Part shown: positions 33,470 to 41,303 of the stretch, piece by piece
Layout: each line of letters begins with the position of its first letter
Numbering within the stretch: the stretch's first letter is position 1
DNA from: Bin5 sp965200615
Lineage (GTDB): Bacteria; Chloroflexota; Anaerolineae; Caldilineales; Caldilineaceae
Assembly: GCA_965200615.1 (NCBI GenBank)
Contig: OZ241377.1
Span: 4,092,001 to 4,156,000, forward strand
Direction of reading: 5' to 3'
Length of the DNA stretch: 64,000 nt
Program-made: the position numbers and the translations under genes
The notes under the pieces: generated by a model
What the model saw: only the letters and a program-made list of their open reading frames with translations
Database searches by the model: none
What the model was told of the DNA's origin: nothing

Positions 33470-35335
33470 TCAAGCGGGCTGAAGCGCAGGAGAATCTGGA
33501 AGGCTGTCCTGACCGGTTCTGCCCTCGAATACCTCAACGAACTCATCCCTGTCGAGCGTTTCTCGTTCCAGAAGAGCCTCTGCAACGTCGTCCAGTTGAC
33601 TACGGTGTAACTGCAACATGCGGCGTACCCGATCATGCTGCTCATCGACAATCGCCCGTACCTCGCTATCGAGAGCTTCAGCCACTTCCTCACTATAGTC
33701 CCGTTGTTCAGTCAGTTCGCGGCCCAGGAAGGGATTCTCGTCCTGATTGCCTATCTGAAGAGGCCCCATTTTCTTACTCATGCCGTATTTTGTCACCATA
33801 CTACGTGCTCTTCGGGTAATACCCCGTATGTCGGCAGAGGCACCAGTTGAAATGTCCCCAAAAACCAACTCTTCCGCTACGCGGCCGCCAAGACCGACAG
33901 CAATCGTATCGACAAAATAAGCGCGCTTTTTCAGGTGCCGATCCCGCTCAGGCACCTTTAACACGTAGCCCAGTGCCATTCCCCGCGGTATTATAGTCGC
34001 CTTAACCAGAGGATCGGCGTTTTTCACAAGGTGAGCGACGATAGCATGTCCGGCCTCGTGATATGCGGAAATGTTCTTTTCTTTTGGCGAGATAAGCCGA
34101 CTGCGGCGCTCGGGCCCTCCCATCGCGATCCGCTCAATCGATTCCTGCATCTCTGTCATGGCAATGGTGCGCCGGTTTCGCCGTGCAGCCAGAATCGCGG
34201 CTTCATTGACCAGATTCTCCAGGTCGGCGCCAACAAAGCCGGGCGTCTGTCGGGCAATCAGGTCCAGGTTTACGTTCGGATCAAGGGGCTTTCCCTTAAC
34301 GTGAACGTCAAGAATCGCCCGCCGGCCCGGAAGGTCGGGCCGGTCCATGGTGACACGCCGATCAAAGCGGCCGGGGCGCAGCAGGGCAGGATCGAGGATA
34401 TCCGGGCGGTTGGTAGCTGCAACCAGAATGACGTTGGTATCCGTCCCGAATCCGTCCATCTCCACGAGGATCTGATTCAGAGTCTGCTCCCGCTCATCGT
34501 GGGAGCCGCCCAGACCGGTGCCGCGATAGCGCCCGACGGCGTCGATCTCGTCGATGAAGACGATGCAGGGGCTGTTGCGCTTTGCCTGCTCAAACAGATC
34601 GCGCACGCGGCTGGCGCCAACCCCCACGAACATTTCGACAAACTCGGAGCCGCTTATGCTGAAGAAGGGCACTCCCGCTTCGCCCGAGACTGCCTTGGCC
34701 ATCAACGTCTTTCCCGTGCCGGGCGGGCCGACCAGCAGTACACCCTTTGGGATGCGGGCGCCAAGCGCAACGAATTTCTGCGGCTCTTTCAAGAACTCAA
34801 CGATCTCTTCCAGCTCCTGCTTTGCCTCATCCGCGCCGGCCACATCGCTGAAGGTGACGGTAGGCCGGTCCCCCACAAACATACGAGCTTTACTCTTTCC
34901 AAATGAAAGAGCCTGATTGTTGCCGCTCTGGCTTTGACGGAACAGGAACAGAAAGAGGCCGGCGATCAGAATCAGAGGCAGCAGGTTAATAATCAGAGCA
35001 AACCAGTTACCCGAATTTGAAGGCGGCTGGACATTAATCTCGACCTGGGCCAGCCTTTCCTGGGAGACGCCCATGCCTTCCAATGTTCGGGTCAAAGCGA
35101 CGCCCTCTTCCTTGCGGCTGGCCAGAGGTTGATCGCTGCCCTGCGAATAGAGCTGCAACCTTTCTCCGCGGACGTCTATACGGGCAACTTCGCCGCGTTC
35201 GATCTGCCTGGCGACATCGCTCAGGCTGACGTTTTGGGGCCTTTCATTGGGGCCGTAAACATTCAGGAACAGGGCGGCGGCAGCCACCAATATCAGCAGA
35301 TAGACAAAGGCGTTTCGAGTCCAGTTTCCGCTCAC
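33470..35335 (-). CDS. ftsH: ATP-dependent zinc metalloprotease FtsH
   Basis: 621 residues from GTG with GAGGAG about 8 bases upstream. TM1 (about 8-26) is followed by a periplasmic/extracellular domain and TM2 (about 103-123). The AAA module has Walker A GPPGTGKT (near 205), the pore loop (VEMFVGVGASR), Walker B CIVFIDEIDA and the second region of homology TNRPDILDPALLRPGRFDRR. The zinc protease site is HEAGH (near 425) with a downstream conserved acidic ligand. It degrades membrane and short-lived regulatory proteins from the cytoplasmic side of the membrane. Length is typical. An extended -10 lies 37 bases upstream of the start. Confidence 0.96.
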   Translation of the reverse strand: MSGNWTRNAFVYLLILVAAAALFLNVYGPNERPQNVSLSDVARQIERGEVARIDVRGERLQLYSQGSDQPLASRKEEGVALTRTLEGMGVSQERLAQVEINVQPPSNSGNWFALIINLLPLILIAGLFLFLFRQSQSGNNQALSFGKSKARMFVGDRPTVTFSDVAGADEAKQELEEIVEFLKEPQKFVALGARIPKGVLLVGPPGTGKTLMAKAVSGEAGVPFFSISGSEFVEMFVGVGASRVRDLFEQAKRNSPCIVFIDEIDAVGRYRGTGLGGSHDEREQTLNQILVEMDGFGTDTNVILVAATNRPDILDPALLRPGRFDRRVTMDRPDLPGRRAILDVHVKGKPLDPNVNLDLIARQTPGFVGADLENLVNEAAILAARRNRRTIAMTEMQESIERIAMGGPERRSRLISPKEKNISAYHEAGHAIVAHLVKNADPLVKATIIPRGMALGYVLKVPERDRHLKKRAYFVDTIAVGLGGRVAEELVFGDISTGASADIRGITRRARSMVTKYGMSKKMGPLQIGNQDENPFLGRELTEQRDYSEEVAEALDSEVRAIVDEQHDRVRRMLQLHRSQLDDVAEALLERETLDRDEFVEVFEGRTGQDSLPDSPALQPA

Positions 35336-35371
35336 AAAGTCTCCTCAGAAATCAGATTCTAATGCAGTGGG

Positions 35372-35380
35372 AGTATATCA
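35372..35380 (-). promoter_or_regulatory. Extended -10 promoter element for ftsH
   Basis: Minus-strand TGATATACT (TG-n-TATACT, 5/6), placing the transcription start about 30 bases before the GTG at 35335. The -35 position is a poor match. Confidence 0.5.
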
Positions 35381-35545
35381 TAGAGGCTCCCTATTCATGA
35401 AGTATCGCCAATTGGACGAACCTCGACTGTGTGCCGGATTCCTATCTGAATTTCTACGCGAATGAGCAGCGATCTCACTGTGAAGTCAGACCCGGTTTCA
35501 GGCAGTTAACCGTTACAGTTTTCGACGTAACGTTACAGACGGAGG

Positions 35546-36526
35546 TCAAGCGGGCATTTCGCCCAGAGACCTCTCGTCTTGACTGACGTATTCGGCGACT
35601 GGGCTTTCCACACGGCCGTAGCCGCTCCAAATTTTGAATCCCAGAAGTGCAAGCAACTCCGGAGTCGCGTCTGCCAGCATCTCGGGGCGGGAGCCTATCG
35701 TGAAGTTCTCCTGTGGACGGAACTGCGGTCCGCAGAAGGTGGTGAGCAGCCCGTACCGGTTTCCTGAACTGACATTCGCGCCGGTTCCGTGCCAAAGCCT
35801 GCCATCGAAAACCATAGCGGCGCCTGCCGCTCCCTCTGCCGCCAGAGTTTCCCCTTCGCCGTCATTTGCCCGCGGGGGGCGGCCCCGAAGGTGGCTGCCG
35901 GGTACGAAGCGAGTGCCTCCATTTTCCGCACTGAAATCATTCAGCATCCACATTACGTTTACACAGACACAAGGCGCGATCATTGCCGGCGCCCCTTCTC
36001 CCCTCAAATTGGAGCGTTCGCGAGTGATCGAACCAACTGGCAGCGGTGAAGGCTCACGGTCAACGGGGTGGGGCATCCACCATTGATCGGTATGCAGGTT
36101 CATGGCGACGCCGCCCGGCTTGGCAATGTTGGCCGAGTAACTGGACAACAGATATTCTTCGCCCAATACATGGTCGACAACGGCGCGCACGTTTTCAGTG
36201 AAGAGTATCTGACGGAAGATCCGGCCTTTGTTTACCAACATCCACACACGCTGATTCACGCCGCCTGCCGCGGCCGTATAGGCCTTTTGTTTGGGGCGTC
36301 CCTTTCCGTCCGTAAAGGCGCCCCATTGCTGTTTCGGGCCGCCGTCTTCGAAGGCGGCGCCCTGTTCCAGTTCCGCGGCCGCCTGTTCCTTCAGCCTCTC
36401 CAAGGCGGCGCCCACGACCTCCGGTTCAAGCGCATTGGCAATTAAGCAGTAGCCATATTCGAGTATGTCGGACTTCGCCTGTTCCATGTCACTTGTTGCT
36501 TTGGGCAGAAGAAGGGTGGATTGCAT
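35546..36526 (-). CDS. Phytanoyl-CoA dioxygenase family protein (fourth copy)
   Basis: 326 residues. DILEYGYCLIANALEPEVVGAALERLKEQAA is the N-terminal helix typical of the family. The iron site is MNLHTDQWWMP (His-x-Asp near 143), followed by CVCVNVMWMLNDFSAENGGTRFVPGSH. The distal His is in DGRLWHGTGANVSSGNRYGLLTTF (near 244), with the Arg in NRYGLL for 2-oxoglutarate. It is unlinked to the three copies at 22.7-28.4 kb and lies next to ftsH in the same direction, 210 bases upstream of it. Confidence 0.85.
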   Translation of the reverse strand: MQSTLLLPKATSDMEQAKSDILEYGYCLIANALEPEVVGAALERLKEQAAAELEQGAAFEDGGPKQQWGAFTDGKGRPKQKAYTAAAGGVNQRVWMLVNKGRIFRQILFTENVRAVVDHVLGEEYLLSSYSANIAKPGGVAMNLHTDQWWMPHPVDREPSPLPVGSITRERSNLRGEGAPAMIAPCVCVNVMWMLNDFSAENGGTRFVPGSHLRGRPPRANDGEGETLAAEGAAGAAMVFDGRLWHGTGANVSSGNRYGLLTTFCGPQFRPQENFTIGSRPEMLADATPELLALLGFKIWSGYGRVESPVAEYVSQDERSLGEMPA

Positions 36527-36750
36527 CTGATATCTCCAGATAAGACTATTTCCGGTACTCTAATTCATTTTCGCCACTACGGCAACGCTGTTGGGCTGGA
36601 GTTTTATTCAATTACAGGGCGTTTGGCAAGGTTTGACCTCTCCAAAGAACCTCTCTTTCATATTTGTGCGGCAAGGTCAACCAGTTCAGTATCGGCCCGG
36701 TTTCGGCGCTCTGGGGCCGGCCCAAACTGTTTCGAGCGTGCGATTTGCTG

Positions 36751-36759
36751 TGCTAGAAT
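36751..36759 (+). promoter_or_regulatory. Extended -10 element for the Nuo-like cluster
   Basis: TGCTAGAAT (TG-n-TAGAAT, 5/6) lies only 8 bases before the ATG at 36768. Transcription would start at or 1-2 bases before the start codon, giving a leaderless mRNA; no Shine-Dalgarno is present. Confidence 0.45.
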
Positions 36760-36767
36760 GGTCAGAT

Positions 36768-38594
36768 ATGAACAGTTTCACCTTCTCTTGGACAGCGCTG
36801 ATAGCCCCCGTCGCTCCTCCGCTTGTCCTGACCTTGGGCAGCATTGTTCTGTGGATAATGGGCCGTTTTGTACGTCCAGGCGCAAGATGGCACGCTTTTG
36901 GGAGTGCGACCGGAATCCTCAGTGCGATTGCCCTCCTCTTTTGGGGATTGGCTGCGGCGATGACAATGGCGCTGCGCGTTCAACCAACCGCCCCATCATT
37001 CAGCATTCCCTGGCAGCCATTCTTCTCGCCCGGCGCCGATTTATTGTGGGTCAGCAACGGCTGGAACTGGTACGTCTCCTGTCTTGTACTCCTGCTTGGC
37101 GGCGGCGGGCTGCTATTCAGCGGTGTTTCCGGTCAACGCGCGGAACAGAGCTCTATCGAGAACTGGCATGGAAGAGCGTTGACGCTTGCCCTCTCGTTGA
37201 ATGCGGTTTCCAGTGCCCTGTTCTTTGTCAGCAGCGGAAATCTCCTTACCGTAACACTGATGTGGGTCGTCATGGACCTTTTTGTCATTGCCCGCAGCGC
37301 AGTGGTGCCGGAAGGCCCCGGGCCATCACCCACCCGCCAGTTTCAGGGGCTGAGCATGATGGGAGCGCTGTTGCTGTTGATAGGACTGCTTCCGGCCGGT
37401 CAAGGAGGGCCTGGCGAGCTTCTAACAGGTGGCCGTTTGCCTCAAGAGACTGTAATACTTATGCTGATTGCCGGCGTCATCCGGGCCGGTGTCTATCCAT
37501 TACACTTGTGGCTATTGCCGCAAAGAGGCGAACGGCTGTACATGCCGGATCGCCTTATCGACCAGATGCCGCCGGCGCTTTGCGGACTATGGCTGCTGGG
37601 CTGGTCGAGCGGCCTGGCAGGAGAAGAGCTTCTTGCGCGCCCTGAAATCGTGGCCCTCGCACTGTTTGGTCTACTTGGCTCCGCAATCGCAACGTTCACC
37701 GCCACGACCAGGCAGGAACACACGACCTTCGTGCTGGTCACCGCGGTAGGCATTGCCGGCTTGACAAGCATTTTGTCTGAGATTCGTGGTCCGGCAGCGG
37801 TTTTGTGGCCCACGACGACTTTCGCGTTAGGAGGGGGCCTCTGGTTGATCGGTGAACGTATCTGGCGCGCTTGGCACTGGCAGATTCCAATTAGCGTAGG
37901 TGTACTGGCTCTGGTGGGAGTACCCTTTACGCCAGGATTTCTAACGCAATCAGTGGTTGCACAACTACTGGTTGTGGGCGGCTGCAGCGACAGGAGCGCA
38001 CTGTGCGGGGAACTGGGGGCCCTGATGTGGCCCCTGTTTGCCGCATACATTGTTACCCAAATGATCTACGTCTCCTCTCTGTTGCGCAGTTGGGACGGTG
38101 AACCCGGCGGTTCAGTGTGGGAGCTGAGGCCGAGTGCATGGATTATCGGCAGACTGCTGGTATATGTTGTTGTTCTTGCCATTCCGCTGGCAACCGCCGG
38201 CTTGTTTCCCGAGATGATGACCAATCTTGCCAATCTTCCAGATGCCATTCCCCGCGGCGCAGGGAACCCACCCAGCGCGGTTGCGAGCTGGCAGGTTTGG
38301 TTGACTTTGGCCGGTCCGCTCACACTGGGTATCGGCCTGGCAATCGCCCGCACTCAAGTTAGAGAGTTTTTGAACACAAACGGAAATAGAGCCGGAACAT
38401 TGCCGACACTTCGGGCGTGGTCGAGCCGAGTAGCCCGACTGGCAACCCTGGACTGGATTTCGGGACTAACCAGGTGGGGCACCGGCAGGATGGGCGCCGT
38501 CTGGGATGTTGGTCTGGAGATTGTCGAAGGGACGGGCCATATGGGGTGGGTCGTCGTCTTCGGTATCATTGGCTATCTGTTGTTGAGCACATAA
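36768..38594 (+). CDS. Proton-conducting antiporter-like membrane subunit (NuoL/NuoM-like, divergent)
   Basis: 608 residues from the ATG at 36768; upstream codons in frame lack hydrophobic or homologous character. About 14 predicted membrane helices. The segment AGVIRAGVYPLHLWLLPQ (near 229-246) matches the antiporter-subunit signature K-x-A-x2-P-x-H-x-W-L-P of complex I, but the key Lys is Arg here. The region following it is also divergent: MPDRLIDQMPP replaces the common APTPVSA loop. It probably belongs to the family of NuoL/M/N-like proteins, but whether it pumps ions cannot be told. It is the first of three co-directional membrane-protein genes. Confidence 0.65.
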   Translation: MNSFTFSWTALIAPVAPPLVLTLGSIVLWIMGRFVRPGARWHAFGSATGILSAIALLFWGLAAAMTMALRVQPTAPSFSIPWQPFFSPGADLLWVSNGWNWYVSCLVLLLGGGGLLFSGVSGQRAEQSSIENWHGRALTLALSLNAVSSALFFVSSGNLLTVTLMWVVMDLFVIARSAVVPEGPGPSPTRQFQGLSMMGALLLLIGLLPAGQGGPGELLTGGRLPQETVILMLIAGVIRAGVYPLHLWLLPQRGERLYMPDRLIDQMPPALCGLWLLGWSSGLAGEELLARPEIVALALFGLLGSAIATFTATTRQEHTTFVLVTAVGIAGLTSILSEIRGPAAVLWPTTTFALGGGLWLIGERIWRAWHWQIPISVGVLALVGVPFTPGFLTQSVVAQLLVVGGCSDRSALCGELGALMWPLFAAYIVTQMIYVSSLLRSWDGEPGGSVWELRPSAWIIGRLLVYVVVLAIPLATAGLFPEMMTNLANLPDAIPRGAGNPPSAVASWQVWLTLAGPLTLGIGLAIARTQVREFLNTNGNRAGTLPTLRAWSSRVARLATLDWISGLTRWGTGRMGAVWDVGLEIVEGTGHMGWVVVFGIIGYLLLST

Positions 38595-38823
38595 GCGAAA
38601 CCGTCGCGATGACGCGCATGCCAAGTTTCAGAATCGATCCAATTGCTGGAGTGTGAAGGAATCAGAATCGGACCCTTTTCGGCCCCAGATTCCCAGATCT
38701 CTTGGGTTTGTACGCTGGAGTGAGGACCCTAAGAGTCTCGTCTGCCCGGTTCAAAAGCGTTGGATATTTATTGGATTCAGGTAAGAGCAATAGCAGTGTG
38801 ATCGAATTGAACGAGTTGAACTC

Positions 38824-39567
38824 ATGGCTGCATTTTGGGCTTCAGTACCCTTTCACGTAGTTCTGGGCCTGGCCGCATGTATTCCTGTCGTCTTGTGGGA
38901 CTGGCGGGCTGCACTGCCCGGAATCTTGATCGTCCAGCTGGGAACTAGCGCATTAATTGGCGCCGTCTATGGACTGCCGGCGCCTTGGCCTGCGGTCCAT
39001 TTGGGCATACAAGTCCTGGCCTGCCTGATTCTTCTACTTTCGATCCTGCAGACGAGCAACGTGCAGGTCCGAAATACCGGAGAATTCAGTTCAAGGCTCT
39101 TTCGTTTGCTCGTCCTGGGAATTGCCGCTCTGTTGGTTTGGGCGGCGAGCGAAGGGATAGAATTGCCCATCCTCGAGAACGCCACCAAAATTTTGTTCAT
39201 TTGGTTTGCTGCCGTGGCGCTGATTACTCTCGGCGTGACAGAGACCGCCCTTTTTGGGGGCGTTGGCCTTCTTCTGTGGTTGATTCCCGTTCAGGCATTT
39301 TTGTCAGTTCTGTTTCCCTTGCCGGCCGTAATTGTAATGCTGGGGATATTGCAAATCCTGGTTGCTTTGGCTTGCAGCTTCCTCCTACTTGCCGAGGATG
39401 ATGCGCTCACCCTGGTCGAGGTTCCTTCAACCGACCCGAACCTGGCGCCGGGCGTTTATCGTCGCCACAGCATCACTTCCGGAGCCAGAGTCCTGGGCTA
39501 TGGCATCGGATACTGGATGTATACTTTTCTTTATCAACGTCTCAAAACAGGGGCTCGAAACAGTTAG
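38824..39567 (+). CDS. Integral membrane protein of unknown function between two Nuo-like genes
   Basis: 247 residues, about seven hydrophobic helices from the N-terminus to residue 195 (for example HVVLGLAACIPVVLWDW, LGIQVLACLILLLSIL, LFRLLVLGIAALLVWAA and AVIVMLGILQILVALACSFLLL). A short soluble C-terminal tail follows (DPNLAPGVYRRHSITSGARVLGYGIGYW). No family recognised. Position and direction suggest a subunit working with the flanking antiporter-like proteins, perhaps in the place of a NuoJ/NuoK-type component, but no sequence motif proves this. The ribosome site is weak. Confidence 0.6.
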   Translation: MAAFWASVPFHVVLGLAACIPVVLWDWRAALPGILIVQLGTSALIGAVYGLPAPWPAVHLGIQVLACLILLLSILQTSNVQVRNTGEFSSRLFRLLVLGIAALLVWAASEGIELPILENATKILFIWFAAVALITLGVTETALFGGVGLLLWLIPVQAFLSVLFPLPAVIVMLGILQILVALACSFLLLAEDDALTLVEVPSTDPNLAPGVYRRHSITSGARVLGYGIGYWMYTFLYQRLKTGARNS

Positions 39568-39711
39568 GACATGGCTCCTCGAAACTGGACAGATTGGACG
39601 CGTATCCGACCTGCGAAAGTTCCACGAATTCCCGCCACCCTTATTCGATAACTGTGAGGATGTCCAGGGAATGCCCAGCAGGACAATAAATCGAGTGACC
39701 AACCGCGTTTC

Positions 39712-41130
39712 ATGATCCAGCTTGCTCTGCCATCCTTTCTGTTCAGCCTCCTCCTCCTGGCAATACTTTGCAGCTATATCCTACGCCGCTGGGAACGGGG
39801 CGCCGCTCTCGTTAATGGCGCAATGCTGAGTCTAGCCGGCGTGTTGCTATGGCGATTTTCGATAGATTCCCCATTGCTTTCCATTCCTTTCGTTCCCGTT
39901 GACCTTGACTTGCGCGCAGGGATCTGGGAATACGGTTTCCGCCTCCAGTTTACGCAGACTAATGAACCGATAGTCGTCATAATCCTGCTCCTGTTGGGTT
40001 CGGGCATGCTGCTGACGGCCGCCGCAAGTCAGGGGAGAGTTTTCCCTCCTTCGATGTTGCTTGTAGGGACAGGCTACATTGGAATCGCGCTCATGGTGGA
40101 CGCGCCGATATCCCCTGTGTTTCTGGCGCCGGGTTCCCTGGCAATTCTGATGACGCTTAGCGTATTCCCGCTCCAAGTGGGCATTGGAGGGGAGGCGCTG
40201 ACTTCCTTGCGTGCGATGCTGCCGCCGATACTGGCGACTCCATTCGTGCTGCTTGCTGCGTGGCATATGGAGCAGTTGCCTCTCAATCCTCAAGACATAC
40301 GCCTTGCGGCAGGCGGCGCCCAGCTTCTCGGGGCAGGGCTGCTTATTCTGCTTGCGCCTGTTCCGTTGCACAGTGCCCAACCTCAACTGGGCGAGTCCTC
40401 CCCGCCGATTGCGATGGCGCTCACGATTCTTCTATATCAGACGCTGGTCCTCTATCTATACTTTCTTGCGATGACGAGTTTTCCGTTGCTCCTGAGCAGT
40501 ACTGCACTGAACGTGTGGTTGACCTCAACTGCAACAGTCACTCTCGTATGGGGCGGCGTGGCCGCGGCGGCAGCCAGCCACCCGGGCCGGCTGTTAGGTT
40601 ATGCCATGCTTCACGACTGGGGCCTGATTCTATTGCTTCTTGCCAGATCTGATGAGGGGAGCCTGCCGATGATAGTCTCTCTTTTTGCGCTACGTATATT
40701 GAGCACAATGAGCGCATCCGCAGGACTGTCGCAGATCCGGCAGGCGACAGGCAGTTTGGATGCGGAAAGCCTTCATGGGGTGGGAGCACGACTGCCTTGG
40801 AGCACGGCCGCTTTTCTCCTGGGTAGCCTTGGACTGGCCGGTTTCCCGTTGACAGCGGGGTTTTCGGGACATTGGTCGGCGATTCAGGCGCTCGCAGAAG
40901 GCGATTGGCGCTTCGCAGCGGTCGTGCTGATCGCCAGCGGCAGTGTTATATTCGGTTTTGTGCGGATGGTCGGCATCTTTTTCGGTCCACTCACCTATCC
41001 ACAACTGCCCCGCGAACGGCCGTTAGGCATAGTCTTCTCCCTGATAGCGATACTTCTGGTCACGGGCATGGCAATCGCCCCCCAGCTGTTCGAAGGACCT
41101 CTCGCCAGGACATTACTGGCATTTGATTGA
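39712..41130 (+). CDS. Antiporter-like membrane subunit (NuoM/NuoN-like, divergent)
   Basis: 472 residues with about 13 hydrophobic helices. The C-terminal half resembles NuoM/N: ALRILSTMSASAGLSQIRQATGS, LGSLGLAGFPLTAGFSGHWSAIQAL (the conserved G-x-P-x-T-x-G-F helix) and VLIASGSVIFGFVRMVGIFFGP. The central signature reads LLILLAPVPLHSAQPQLGESSPP, which keeps P-L-H but has no Lys before it and no W-L-P after it. This suggests a structural or altered transport role. It ends the trio; the gap to the mevalonate genes contains a 10-bp hairpin. Confidence 0.65.
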   Translation: MIQLALPSFLFSLLLLAILCSYILRRWERGAALVNGAMLSLAGVLLWRFSIDSPLLSIPFVPVDLDLRAGIWEYGFRLQFTQTNEPIVVIILLLLGSGMLLTAAASQGRVFPPSMLLVGTGYIGIALMVDAPISPVFLAPGSLAILMTLSVFPLQVGIGGEALTSLRAMLPPILATPFVLLAAWHMEQLPLNPQDIRLAAGGAQLLGAGLLILLAPVPLHSAQPQLGESSPPIAMALTILLYQTLVLYLYFLAMTSFPLLLSSTALNVWLTSTATVTLVWGGVAAAAASHPGRLLGYAMLHDWGLILLLLARSDEGSLPMIVSLFALRILSTMSASAGLSQIRQATGSLDAESLHGVGARLPWSTAAFLLGSLGLAGFPLTAGFSGHWSAIQALAEGDWRFAAVVLIASGSVIFGFVRMVGIFFGPLTYPQLPRERPLGIVFSLIAILLVTGMAIAPQLFEGPLARTLLAFD

Positions 41131-41182
41131 TCAAAAGCTGTCAGAATCTTCCCAGCAGACATCTGATAGAGATTGATAGTCC

Positions 41183-41211
41183 ACGCCTGCTAAGGTTACG
41201 ATAGCAGGTGT
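41183..41211 (+). terminator. Stem-loop between the Nuo-like trio and HMG-CoA reductase
   Basis: ACGCCTGCTA (41183-41192) and TAGCAGGTGT (41202-41211) form a 10-bp stem with one G-U pair and a 9-base loop. There is no T-run, so it may be a Rho-dependent terminator, an mRNA-stability element or part of a leader of the downstream mevalonate genes. Confidence 0.4.
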
Positions 41212-41303
41212 AGGCCAGTTGACCGTGAAGAAGCGCTTGTCATCGCACGCGCTAAAGCGGCGCCCTTTGCCAAGTTCAATTTTTCTTATCCAGGAGGCCC
41301 GCC

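Noticed and set aside
34031..34906. 291-codon plus-strand frame opposite ftsH
   Set aside because: Antisense shadow of a canonical FtsH with every catalytic motif present.
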